DNA of 37,042 nucleotides from Chloroflexota bacterium (GTDB lineage Bacteria; Chloroflexota; Dehalococcoidia; Lucifugimonadales; UBA3495), in NCBI GenBank assembly GCA_028875055.1, contig JAPPGG010000002.1, forward strand, positions 1 to 37,042, read 5' to 3'. Below the pieces are notes generated by a model. It was not told where the DNA came from. It searched no databases and was given only the letters and a program-made list of their open reading frames with translations. Positions 16,086 to 23,381 of this stretch are shown piece by piece; positions within the stretch are counted from its first letter, which is position 1, and the number at the start of each line of letters is the position of its first letter. The translations under genes and the position numbers were made by a program.

Positions 16086-16436
16086 ATGACGCAACCCAAC
16101 GAGACTCCGGAACCGGTGTACTGGCCGCGCGTAAAGCATCTGCTGGAGAACGTCATGGAACGCTGGAAGGAGCGGTGGGGTCGGGAACCCTACCCAGGCA
16201 TCCATGAATACTACTGGGAAACGCCCCAGGAGCTGTCCGTGGCGGTCCTGAATGGCTTCAGGGCCATAGAACCCGGGGTTCCAGGCTGGGAGACACACCT
16301 GGTGCGCTCGCTGTTCCGGAATGTGGGCACCTTTGGCAAGATGCCCCTGCGCGGACCCTTCCTGTCCCGCGCCGAGTGCGAAGAGATAGCCCGGTGGATT
16401 GATGATGGCATGCCGGAGGGGCCACCGGAGGAGTAG
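16086..16436 (+). CDS. Small hypothetical protein rich in Trp and Tyr
   Basis: I do not recognise this 116-residue protein. The N-terminal half is helical and aromatic (VYWPRVKHLLENVMERWKERWG, then YPGIHEYYWETPQEL). The end, LSRAECEEIARWIDDGMPEGP, resembles the closing helix of some cytochrome-c-like domains (WIxxGMP), but there is no CxxCH haem site. ATG 16086 follows CGCAATTA without a strong ribosome site; an upstream in-frame start at 16035 is possible. It follows mog on the same strand after 90 bases and ends before the terminator at 16529. Confidence 0.6.
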   Translation: MTQPNETPEPVYWPRVKHLLENVMERWKERWGREPYPGIHEYYWETPQELSVAVLNGFRAIEPGVPGWETHLVRSLFRNVGTFGKMPLRGPFLSRAECEEIARWIDDGMPEGPPEE

Positions 16437-16475
16437 GAGATTTTAGCGGACAGCCAGGGGATTTGACACTGGCGG

Positions 16476-16505
16476 CGTGAGGTGGTTTCACACCCGCCCC
16501 TGCAG
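16476..16505. repeat. Diverged GGGGCGGG palindrome copy
   Basis: GAGGTGGTTTCACACCCGCCCCTGCAG is read here in two parts: GAGGTGGTTTCA and CACCCGCCCCTGC. It resembles half of the palindrome at 17717-17745, with a decayed left arm. Confidence 0.4.
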
Positions 16506-16528
16506 TAAACAAACTGAGGGAACGAGGT

Positions 16529-16563
16529 GAGGGGCTCACCGGTCGGTGAGCCCCTCTAATTTT
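16529..16563 (+). terminator. Rho-independent terminator in convergent gap
   Basis: GAGGGGCTCACC (16529-16540), loop GGTC, GGTGAGCCCCTC (16545-16556), then TAATTTT. The twelve-pair stem is perfect and the T-run is on the + side, so it ends transcripts of the mog/hypothetical side. It may also block the NHL gene from the other side. Confidence 0.8.
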
Positions 16564-16594
16564 CCATGGTTCCAGGCTGTGGGACCGGCTGGCG

Positions 16595-17599
16595 CTACAC
16601 CAGTACCGGGTCCTTGACCTTGCTGTAAACCTGGATGCGGCCGCGGGTGTGGTCCAGGATGCAGATGCGACCCTGGCTGTCCACGCGGACGGCGCAGGGG
16701 TGGGCAAAGTTGCGCTCGTAGGAGGGGTCGTTGGCAAAGGCCAGCGACCGCTGCCGGATCATATCCGGGTTGGAGAGCAGCTTGTCCTTGCCCCACTGGG
16801 ACATTACGTGGTCGCCCACCATCTGGGTGACGAAACGTCCGTCGGGAGCCAGGACCTGTACCCGGTCGTTCAGCCAGTCGGCGACATAGATGTCCCCGTC
16901 TTCGTCCACGGCCACGCCGTTGGGGCGGTTAAACTCGCCCACGCCGCTGCCGGACCGGCCAAAGCTGGCCTGCCACACGCCGTCGGTGTTGAAGACCTGG
17001 ATGCGGTCGTTGCGCCAGTCGGCGACATAGACGTTGCCTTCCTTGTCCAGGTCGATACCCCAGGGCATGTTCAGCTCGCCCGGACCGCTGCCAAAGGAAC
17101 CAAACTGGCCCAGGTACTGGCCGTCCAGGGTGAACTTCTGAACTCGGGAGTTGCGGCTGTCCACGATGAAGACGGTGCCGTCGTCGCTGATGGCGATGCC
17201 GGCCGGGCGGTCCAGTTCGCCGTCTCCCGAACCACTGGCGCCCCACTTGCCCAGGAACTCGCCGTCCTTGGACATGATGGTTACCCGGTTCAGCCACTCG
17301 TCGGTGATGAACAGGCGTTCCTGGCTGTCGATGGCGATGCCGGCGGGCCAGATGAAGTTGCCGTCTTCCTCGCCGTAGGTGCCGAATTCGCTGATGTACT
17401 CTTCATCCAGGGTGCAGGCAGTTACGCGAACACCATCGGGACGGTTCTCATAGGACCGGTTGACCACGTACACCACGCCGTCGGCATCCACTGCCATGTC
17501 TGAAGGGTTTCGGAACCCCGTACCAGCGAACTCGTTACGGCCCACGGAGTGGCTGTATTCATAAGTCCGGCTGGTAAGACCAAAGAAATGGGTGCTCAT
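16595..17599 (-). CDS. NHL-repeat beta-propeller protein
   Basis: The 334-residue protein is built of NHL repeats of about 47 residues, most regular between residues 85 and 260: GELDRPAGIAISDDGTVFIVD, then GELNMPWGIDLDKEGNVYVAD, then GEFNRPNGVAVDEDGDIYVAD, each ending in R(I/V)QVF- or QKF-like strands. NHL propellers bind proteins, RNA or small ligands; some are enzymes. There is no signal peptide or membrane segment. ATG 17599 follows a GAGG. It lies 189 bases downstream of the DUF1501 gene on the same strand, with a palindromic repeat between. The order DUF1800-DUF1501-NHL suggests one cluster, but cotranscription is inference. Confidence 0.87.
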   Translation of the reverse strand: MSTHFFGLTSRTYEYSHSVGRNEFAGTGFRNPSDMAVDADGVVYVVNRSYENRPDGVRVTACTLDEEYISEFGTYGEEDGNFIWPAGIAIDSQERLFITDEWLNRVTIMSKDGEFLGKWGASGSGDGELDRPAGIAISDDGTVFIVDSRNSRVQKFTLDGQYLGQFGSFGSGPGELNMPWGIDLDKEGNVYVADWRNDRIQVFNTDGVWQASFGRSGSGVGEFNRPNGVAVDEDGDIYVADWLNDRVQVLAPDGRFVTQMVGDHVMSQWGKDKLLSNPDMIRQRSLAFANDPSYERNFAHPCAVRVDSQGRICILDHTRGRIQVYSKVKDPVLV

Positions 17600-17716
17600 G
17601 CTCTTACCTCGTCTTTGTGTTTCGGGTTTTTCCGACGGCTCCCCCTATGTTTACTGAGGGGTATGGCGGGCGCCGCCGGACATTGTGCTTCAATTTTTCC
17701 GGTTTGTCCGTTCGGG

Positions 17717-17745
17717 GTAGGGGCGGGTTTGAAACCCGCCCCTAC
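17717..17745. repeat. Perfect 29-base palindrome (GGGGCGGG type)
   Basis: GTAGGGGCGGGTTT (17717-17730), one central G, AAACCCGCCCCTAC (17732-17745). It lies between the DUF1501 and NHL genes. Similar palindromes occur at 33396-33427, and decayed ones at 16476-16505 and 34723-34750. No T-run follows. Confidence 0.85.
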
Positions 17746-17787
17746 GGGCCAACGGTTCACCGGGTCGGGTGTAGCGCGATTCCTGGC

Positions 17788-18924
17788 TTACAGGAAATTG
17801 ACCTTCTCGAAGGAACCGCCAACGATGGTCTGGGGGTCCATCTTGAAATAGTCTTCCACTATGGTCGTGTAGATGGAGCGGAAGTCCATTCCGTACTTGA
17901 GATTTCCGCCCTCTTCCTGCTGGCTGGGCTCCAGGGACGGGTACTCGCCGTAGATGCCGCCCTTGACGTGTTCGCCCACAACAAAGGCGATGCCGCCGGC
18001 GCCGTGGTCGGTGCCGGAGCCATTGTCGCCGATGCGGCGGCCGAACTCGGTGAACATGAGCAGCATGACTTCATCGCTGGCGTTGTGTTCCCGCAGGTCC
18101 TGGTAGAAAGTGTCCACGTTGTTGGACACGTCCGTCCACAGGCCCGAATGCAGGGAGGCCTGGTTGGCGTGGGTGTCAAAGCTGTTGTACGGAGACGTGG
18201 TATAGAGCACCCGGCTGCCGAACCCGGCCAGATGGGTCTGGGCGATGTTCTTCATGTACTGGCCCACTACCGTGTTGGAGTACTCGACGCTGCTGGAGTA
18301 CTTGTCGGGGGCGGTGGCCAGGATGTCGGCGCCCTTGAGGGCGTTGGTCCCGGTGCTGTGGATGTAGTCCATGACGGCGCCGGTGCCCATGGCCGGGGAA
18401 TACATGCGGCCGAACACGTCCAGAGCGTCGTTGCGCTGTTCCTCGCCGTCAATGCCGGTCAGCAGACCATAGGTCTCCAGGTTGCCGACGGAGGCGACGG
18501 GCACGCCTTCCATTACCAGGGCCCGGGGAAGACCGCGGCCGAAGTTGACTCCGCAGAGCACGTTCTCGGCGTTGGGGTCAATTTCCTTCAGGACGCGACC
18601 CAGCCAGCCCTCGGTGCCGATCTTGTCGGGCTCGCAGGTGTGCCAGATGTCCATGGAACGGAAGTGGGAATAGCTGGGGTTGTCGTAGCCGACGCCCAGG
18701 AAAATGGCCAGCTTGCCCTCGTCCCAGAACTTCTTCAACGGACCCATTGTGGGGTGGAAACCCAGCTGGTCGTTGATGGGAATAATCTGCCCTTCGGGAA
18801 TGCCCAGGGTGGGGCGATAGTCCCGATACAGGGGGTTGGCATAGGGAATCACGGTGTTCAGGCCATCGTTGCCGCCGGAAAGGGACAGAACGGCCAGTAC
18901 CGGGTCTTTCTGCGTAGAAACCAT
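17788..18924 (-). CDS. DUF1501 family protein
   Basis: The 378-residue protein begins near VLAVLSLSGGNDGLNTVIPYANPLY, the conserved DUF1501 opening. It continues with GFHPTMGPLKKFWDEGKLAIFLGVGYDNPSYSHFRSMDIW, and near the end has TEFGRRIGDNGSGTDHGAGG, the metal-site-like motif that links this family to the alkaline phosphatase/sulfatase superfamily. Relatives usually carry a Tat signal; none is present here. I choose ATG 18924, which follows AAGGAGAAAAGG and leaves 22 bases after the DUF1800 stop. The longer frame starting at 18978 would overlap DUF1800. The biochemical activity is not known. Confidence 0.9.
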   Translation of the reverse strand: MVSTQKDPVLAVLSLSGGNDGLNTVIPYANPLYRDYRPTLGIPEGQIIPINDQLGFHPTMGPLKKFWDEGKLAIFLGVGYDNPSYSHFRSMDIWHTCEPDKIGTEGWLGRVLKEIDPNAENVLCGVNFGRGLPRALVMEGVPVASVGNLETYGLLTGIDGEEQRNDALDVFGRMYSPAMGTGAVMDYIHSTGTNALKGADILATAPDKYSSSVEYSNTVVGQYMKNIAQTHLAGFGSRVLYTTSPYNSFDTHANQASLHSGLWTDVSNNVDTFYQDLREHNASDEVMLLMFTEFGRRIGDNGSGTDHGAGGIAFVVGEHVKGGIYGEYPSLEPSQQEEGGNLKYGMDFRSIYTTIVEDYFKMDPQTIVGGSFEKVNFL

Positions 18925-18946
18925 ATCCTTTTCTCCTTCTACTAAA

Positions 18947-20365
18947 TTACTCGAACTGGAACTCTGCCGTAGCGGCAATCATCTGGAACATTTCGCCGGT
19001 GCGGCGGGCGAACTCGTCCTGGTTTGAAGTGCTGAGGTCGCCTTCCTTGGAAGCGTGGGACCTGAGCTGCTGCAGGGTGTCCTCGGTAACCATCAGGGGG
19101 CCGGTCAGGTCCAGGCAGCCTGCCACGAACTGGTCGGGGGACAGGGTGTCGCCCTGGGCCTTCAGCCGGTCCACCAGGGACTGGACGCCCGGAAGTTCGG
19201 TGTTGCCCATCAGGTCGGCGGCGAAGTTGATGCGCTCAACCAGGGTGCCGCTGTCAATCCACTCGCGGCCGGTGTGCCAGCCTTCTACGGTGGGGGGATT
19301 CATCAGGTCCATGCCCATGTACTTGGGCTCCTGGGAGAATTCGAACAGGCCGGGCTGAATGTCCCGGTGCTCGCCCACCAGGCGCATGGTGCCTACCACC
19401 ATCTCCGCCGGATTCTTGACCTTGGCGTAGCGAACGTCCTCAGCCTTGAAGAAGTCGGACTTGAAGAGGACTTCCAGCATGGGCTTGATTTCGTATCCGG
19501 AGTCGAAGTAGGCCTTCTCCATGGCTTCGATGGCCTTCATGTCCCGGGGCGGGGTCAGCCGCCAGGCCGGAATCTGAACGTCGTCAGCAACGAAGAAGTT
19601 GTAAAGGTGGCGGGCCACGAAGCGGGCGGTGGCGGGCTGCTTGCAGATGATGTCCAGCACGTCGTCGCCGTTCAGGTTCCCGGTCTCGCCCAGGAAGGTC
19701 TTTTCGCTGTCATCGTGGTCGGCCGGGTCGAAGCGGAATTCCCACGGGCTGCGGCCGTAGGGGAAAGGCGGGTACGAAGGAGCGATGTTCCAGCCGGTGA
19801 AGGCGCGGGCGCAGGCCTTAACATCGTCCTCGGAGTAGTTGAAGCTCTCGTCCATGCCGACGCCCAGGGAGAACAGCTCCAGCAGCTCGCGGCCGTAGTT
19901 CTCATTCAGGTTCGTCTTGTGGCTTTCGCTGTTGTCCAGGTAATAGACCATGGCGGGGCTGGTGGAGAGCAGCCAAAGCAGATTGCGGAAATTGCCCATT
20001 CCGTGGTCACGGAACATCTGGATCATCCGGCCCATTTCCTGGCCGCTGTCGATCTTCGAGTGGCCGGCGCAGAAAATCATGTGCCAGAAGAGGGCCATCT
20101 TTTCCTGCAACTGGCGGGGGGTGTTGATCATGCGCCACACCCACGCCTGAATGTTGGTCTCGATAGCGGCGGCTTCGTGGTAGGCCGGCATATAGCGCAG
20201 CAGCAGGTCGTCCTCAACGCCCGGTACCGAGTCGGGGTTCAGCAACTCGTCCACTACGCTGTCATATCCCTGGGCAGCTCTGGCCTCAATCTCGTCGCGG
20301 CTGGCTCCGAAACCGGCGCGCCGCAACAGGTGAGCCATCAAGGCAACATCTTGCTGGTCAGCCAT
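18947..20365 (-). CDS. DUF1800 family protein
   Basis: The 472-residue protein shows DUF1800 features: MAHLLRRAGFGASRDEIEA at the start, MALFWHMIFCAGHSKI, the signature NENYGRELLELFSLGVG, ACARAFTGWNI, and FLGETGNLNGDDVLDIICKQPATARFVARHLYNFFV. Its C-terminal part includes MNPPTVEGWHTGREWID. The family is nearly always found beside DUF1501, as here, and is thought to act outside the cytoplasm. This copy has no signal peptide. ATG 20365 has AAAGGAGG at ideal spacing, and a strong promoter lies about 140 bases upstream. Function unknown. Confidence 0.92.
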   Translation of the reverse strand: MADQQDVALMAHLLRRAGFGASRDEIEARAAQGYDSVVDELLNPDSVPGVEDDLLLRYMPAYHEAAAIETNIQAWVWRMINTPRQLQEKMALFWHMIFCAGHSKIDSGQEMGRMIQMFRDHGMGNFRNLLWLLSTSPAMVYYLDNSESHKTNLNENYGRELLELFSLGVGMDESFNYSEDDVKACARAFTGWNIAPSYPPFPYGRSPWEFRFDPADHDDSEKTFLGETGNLNGDDVLDIICKQPATARFVARHLYNFFVADDVQIPAWRLTPPRDMKAIEAMEKAYFDSGYEIKPMLEVLFKSDFFKAEDVRYAKVKNPAEMVVGTMRLVGEHRDIQPGLFEFSQEPKYMGMDLMNPPTVEGWHTGREWIDSGTLVERINFAADLMGNTELPGVQSLVDRLKAQGDTLSPDQFVAGCLDLTGPLMVTEDTLQQLRSHASKEGDLSTSNQDEFARRTGEMFQMIAATAEFQFE

Positions 20366-20488
20366 ACAATCCTCCTTTGTATTTGTCCTGTATTACGCGA
20401 ACTCCGTGGCCCGGTTGTTAATCGAGCCGATAAGACGCCGGGCAACTGCCTATCTGAATCACCCCGAAAAGGCCGTTGTTTGGCATCG

Positions 20489-20533
20489 ATTATAAGGTAG
20501 AAAAAAGATACCCTAACCCCTTCTGCCTGTCAA
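20489..20533 (-). promoter_or_regulatory. Promoter(s) of the DUF1800-DUF1501 cluster
   Basis: On the minus strand a perfect TTGACA (plus-strand 20528-20533) is 17 bases from TATCTT (20505-20510). Twelve to twenty bases further downstream is a perfect TATAAT (20489-20494) with a weak -35, possibly a second start. The leader is 110-130 bases. Confidence 0.65.
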
Positions 20534-20644
20534 TATTTCCGGGTGCGATTTTGACCCTTGCGGCAACGTTCATGAACTCGCACGGAGGGACACGAGGCGG
20601 AAGGTCCGCCAGCTAACATTCGCCCCCATGCCCCGGAGTTGGTA

Positions 20645-21199
20645 CTAAATCGGCAACACCGGCTCGGTCCGTTCGTCGGGCAGGTCAATCATGAAGGTGT
20701 TGGCGTTGAAGGCCAGCAGGGCGTAGTAGCCAAACAGGGTGCAAAGCTCGGTCAGCCCCTGGGCCCCGAACTGGTCTATGGCCGCCTGGAATGTGGCGTC
20801 GCTGACCTTGCGAGTGCTGAAGAACTCCTGCCCCAGGTTTACGACCGCCTGCTCATCGGCGGCCAATTCCGGAAGGGGTTGCCCGTCCCGCAAGGCATCC
20901 ACGAAGGCGTCGGGAATACCCTGGCGGCGGGCCCCGGCGGCGTGGGCGTTCCAGATATACTGGCAGTGGTTGGCCTTGGCCGTGACAATCATGGCCAGTT
21001 CCTGGATGCGCTTGTCCAGCGTGGACTCGTCGCGGAGGTAGTTGACCAGCGCATTGGCCCGCTTCCGCATTTCGGGGCTGTTAATCATCGCCGACCCCGG
21101 GCCGCTGGTGACGGTCCCACCGGTGGCAGCGGTTTCAGAGTCAAAGGCTTCTTGCAGGTTCTCGGGTACCATGTCGCGGGTGGCAACGGGCGTTCGCAT
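20645..21199 (-). CDS. Carboxymuconolactone decarboxylase / AhpD-like family protein
   Basis: The 184-residue protein is all helical. Its core, LDKRIQELAMIVTAKANHCQYIWNAHAAGARRQGIPDAFVDAL, fits the CMD/AhpD fold, where a Cys or Glu and a His in the CxxxWxxH region serve catalysis. Only one cysteine is present at this place, not the CxxC of AhpD peroxidases, so peroxidase activity is doubtful and a decarboxylase-like or unknown role is more likely. ATG 21199 has AAAGGAGG upstream; the longer frame from 21265 is not needed. It lies 73 bases downstream of brnA on the same strand. Confidence 0.85.
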   Translation of the reverse strand: MRTPVATRDMVPENLQEAFDSETAATGGTVTSGPGSAMINSPEMRKRANALVNYLRDESTLDKRIQELAMIVTAKANHCQYIWNAHAAGARRQGIPDAFVDALRDGQPLPELAADEQAVVNLGQEFFSTRKVSDATFQAAIDQFGAQGLTELCTLFGYYALLAFNANTFMIDLPDERTEPVLPI

Positions 21200-21271
21200 G
21201 GTGGGGGCCTCCTTTCCTTTTCTGTCCCATGACGGATATTCTTGACGCGCTAGTTTCCTCATCAAGTGTCA

Positions 21272-21601
21272 CTATCTGCTCTTAGTTTTCTCGTCCCTCT
21301 GCACTGCTTCCCGCAACGCTTCATTGATTCTGGAATGCCAATCGCCGCCCTGGTTGCGAAAATAGTCCAGCACTTCCTTGTCGAGAAGGACTCGCAGCCT
21401 TTCCTTTTTGCCGGATTCCAAGGCTTCTTTTTCCCGGTGGTATCTTTCCAGAATGTGGGGGATTATTTCCGCCGAGGGCTTGGCATTCTTGAACCATTCT
21501 TCGTCGGCTTCAAAATCATCCGGATCCTCGGAGATTTGACGGTTAATTTCTGCGTCTTCCTCAGGGGTGGGTCTAATTATCTTCCGACGTTTGGTTGTCA
21601 T
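21272..21601 (-). CDS. brnA: BrnA antitoxin (DUF4415)
   Basis: The 109-residue protein ends in a ribbon-helix-helix DNA-binding region, ERLRVLLDKEVLDYFRNQGGDWHSRINEALREAV, typical of BrnA (compare the family pattern LDxDVLxWFRxQGxGYQxRINxxLR). The N-terminal part, charged and probably flexible, would hold the toxin. BrnA neutralises BrnT and represses the operon. ATG 21601 lies inside the end of brnT, a 29-base overlap, so translation is coupled. A long frame from 21622 adds seven residues; TTKRRKI from 21601 fits better. The likely operator is at 21854-21880. Confidence 0.88.
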   Translation of the reverse strand: MTTKRRKIIRPTPEEDAEINRQISEDPDDFEADEEWFKNAKPSAEIIPHILERYHREKEALESGKKERLRVLLDKEVLDYFRNQGGDWHSRINEALREAVQRDEKTKSR

Positions 21602-21848
21602 AGTTGTCAGTCTCCCTGGCATTGGCCTTTCGAAGGCTGATTATGCGAATTGATTCGCCGCGCACCGTCCACGCAACATGATAAAGACGGTCGCCAATTA
21701 ACCCGTAGCTGGACCACCTAACCTCGCCATGCCGGTCACTACGAAAGGTCAAGGCAGTATCCCAATCAAAATACTCCATTGAGTCGAAGGCAACGCCTCG
21801 GGCCCTCAAAGTCTCCGCCCTCTTTTCCTCGTCCCATTCGTAAGGCAT
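21573..21848 (-). CDS. brnT: BrnT toxin (ribonuclease)
   Basis: The 91-residue protein opens PYEWDEEKRAETLRARGVAFDSMEYFDWDTALTF, a clear BrnT start (the family pattern FEWDxxKxxxNxxKHGVxF). It continues with GEVRWSSYGLIGDRLYHVAWTVRGESIRIISLRKANARE, where the arginine and the RIIS-RKA strand match the BrnT RNase fold. It would block translation by cutting RNA. ATG 21848 sits about eleven bases from the predicted transcription start, so the message is almost leaderless. A frame start at 21881 would lie inside the promoter and is rejected. Toxin precedes antitoxin, the standard brnTA order. Confidence 0.9.
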   Translation of the reverse strand: MPYEWDEEKRAETLRARGVAFDSMEYFDWDTALTFRSDRHGEVRWSSYGLIGDRLYHVAWTVRGESIRIISLRKANARETDNYDNQTSEDN

Positions 21849-21853
21849 ACCAC

Positions 21854-21894
21854 TGCTGTCATATAATTGTACCGACAGCAAAACCTACCTGCAA
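21854..21894 (-). promoter_or_regulatory. brnTA promoter with BrnA operator
   Basis: On the minus strand TTGCAG (plus 21889-21894), 17 bases, TACAAT (21866-21871). TGCTGTC (21854-21860) and GACAGCA (21874-21880) form perfect seven-base inverted arms around the -10, as expected for a BrnA operator. Confidence 0.75.
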
Positions 21895-21923
21895 AGGAAG
21901 TTTTGCCATTTCTTCCACCGGAC

Positions 21924-23039
21924 CTACCCCACAATCTCCCGCACCGTCCGGTCCACCAGTTCCACCGGCACATTCCTCCGCACCGACGCCTGGCCCACCC
22001 CGTCCAGCATTATCCAGCGATTGGCGCCGCCGGCTACCTTCTTGTCCAGGGACATGGCCCGGCGGATGTCCTCCGCGTCAACTCCCTGGGCGGTGGTGGG
22101 CAGGTTGAACCGGCGGAGCAGTTCGTACTGGCGGTCCACCAGGTCCTGTCCGTGGAAACCCAGTTCGCAGGCCATTTTGGCGGCGCCCATCATGCCGATG
22201 GCCACGCCCTCGCCGTGCATAAACCTCCCGTACTCGGTGGAGGCTTCCAGGGCGTGGCCGATGGTGTGGCCGTAGTTGAGCAGGATGCGGATGTCCAGGG
22301 TTTCCCGCTCGTCCTGGCTCACCACCTCGGCCTTGATGGCCATGCTTCGGCGGATCACCTCGGTGGAAATCTCCGGCTCCACGTCCATCAGCGCCTCGGC
22401 GTGCTCCTCGAACACGTCCACCAGGTTGGCGTCCATGATGAAGCCGTGCTTGATGGCCTCGGCCCACCCTTCGGAAAGCTCCCGCTTGCCCAGGGTGGAC
22501 AGGGCCTCCACGTCGGCCAGCACCGCCTTGGGCTGGTAGAAGGCCCCTACCAGGTTCTTGCCCTGGGGCAGGTTCACCGCCACCTTGCCGCCGATGGACG
22601 CGTCCACCATGGCAGCCATGCTGGTGGGCACCTGGACGAAGGGAACGCCCCGCAGGAAGGTGGCCGCCACGTATCCCGCCAGGTCGCCCACAACGCCGCC
22701 GCCCACGGCCAGGATGGCGTGGCCCCGCTCGGCCCGCAAACCCACCAGCCATTCGTAAATGGCCTGGGCCAGGCTGTTGGTCTTGCTGGGCTCCCCGGGC
22801 GGGATGATGAAGCAGTGGGCGGCAATGCCCTTCTTCTGCAGCGCCCGCTGGGCCCGGCGGCCGTAGCGGTTCATCAGGTTTTCGTCGGTGATGACATAAA
22901 CGGGACTGCCGATGTTCAGATCTTCCAGCCAGTCGCCCAGCCGGTCAATTACGCCCCAGCCGGCCACCACGGGATAGCTGCCGCCGGAGTGGTAAACGGT
23001 GGCGGCCAGGTCGGGGTTACTGCTTGCGGTGTTGGTCAT
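21924..23039 (-). CDS. aroB: 3-dehydroquinate synthase
   Basis: The 371-residue protein has the NAD-binding and catalytic motifs of AroB: VGGGVVGDLAGYVAATFLRG, VQVPTSMAAMVDASIGGKVAVNLPQGKNLVGAFYQP, then GWAEAIKHGFIMD, LLNYGHTIGHALE and FMHGEGVAIGM, which carry the zinc ligands (Glu and His residues). It converts DAHP to 3-dehydroquinate in the shikimate pathway. Its ATG at 23039 overlaps the stop codon of the preceding small gene (ATGA), so it is translationally coupled. It is the last gene of the aroK-unknown-aroB operon. Confidence 0.96.
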   Translation of the reverse strand: MTNTASSNPDLAATVYHSGGSYPVVAGWGVIDRLGDWLEDLNIGSPVYVITDENLMNRYGRRAQRALQKKGIAAHCFIIPPGEPSKTNSLAQAIYEWLVGLRAERGHAILAVGGGVVGDLAGYVAATFLRGVPFVQVPTSMAAMVDASIGGKVAVNLPQGKNLVGAFYQPKAVLADVEALSTLGKRELSEGWAEAIKHGFIMDANLVDVFEEHAEALMDVEPEISTEVIRRSMAIKAEVVSQDERETLDIRILLNYGHTIGHALEASTEYGRFMHGEGVAIGMMGAAKMACELGFHGQDLVDRQYELLRRFNLPTTAQGVDAEDIRRAMSLDKKVAGGANRWIMLDGVGQASVRRNVPVELVDRTVREIVG

Positions 23040-23380
23040 CTGTCTTCTCCGAGTAAGCGTTTAAGGATGGGCAGGCTGTCGGGCCAGACGCCCGGGGTCT
23101 TTATCGTTTCGTTAGAATTCAGGAACTCCACGAACTGCCATGGTACCGCGTCATCATCAGGGCAGGGGCACTCTTCCTCATGATAGCAACCGGTCACGTA
23201 TAGTGCGTGGGTAAAGAGTTGCCCTGCCCGGGAATCGAGTATGGGCACCATAATTTCACTCGGTGTCTTCACCATAATCCGACCGGCCAGGCCGGAATGT
23301 TCCAGTATCCACCGTCGGGAAGGCCGGTCAGGCATACCGAAGTGCGAAGCCGGCAAACGGTCGAATAATGAACCGAACAT
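23036..23380 (-). CDS. Unknown protein inside the aroK-aroB operon
   Basis: I do not recognise this 114-residue protein. It begins MFGSLFDRLPASHFGMPDRPS and contains MVKTPSEIMVPILDSRAGQLF, a likely beta-strand pair. The His/Cys-rich stretch TGCYHEEECPCPDDD could bind metal. The end is helical (WPDSLPILKRLLGEDR). GGAGG precedes ATG 23380 with good spacing. The gene begins one base after the aroK stop codon and its stop overlaps the aroB start, so it is almost certainly translated. Tight packing between two shikimate genes suggests a related or regulatory role, which is inference. Confidence 0.75.
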   Translation of the reverse strand: MFGSLFDRLPASHFGMPDRPSRRWILEHSGLAGRIMVKTPSEIMVPILDSRAGQLFTHALYVTGCYHEEECPCPDDDAVPWQFVEFLNSNETIKTPGVWPDSLPILKRLLGEDR

Positions 23381-23381
23381 T

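Noticed and set aside
18925-18978. Upstream start of DUF1501
   Set aside because: It would overlap the end of DUF1800 and lacks a ribosome site; ATG 18924 follows AAGGAGAAAAGG.
19055-20500. Plus-strand open frame of 481 residues over DUF1800
   Set aside because: It is a high-GC shadow frame with biased composition and no motif, while DUF1800 on the other strand is clear.
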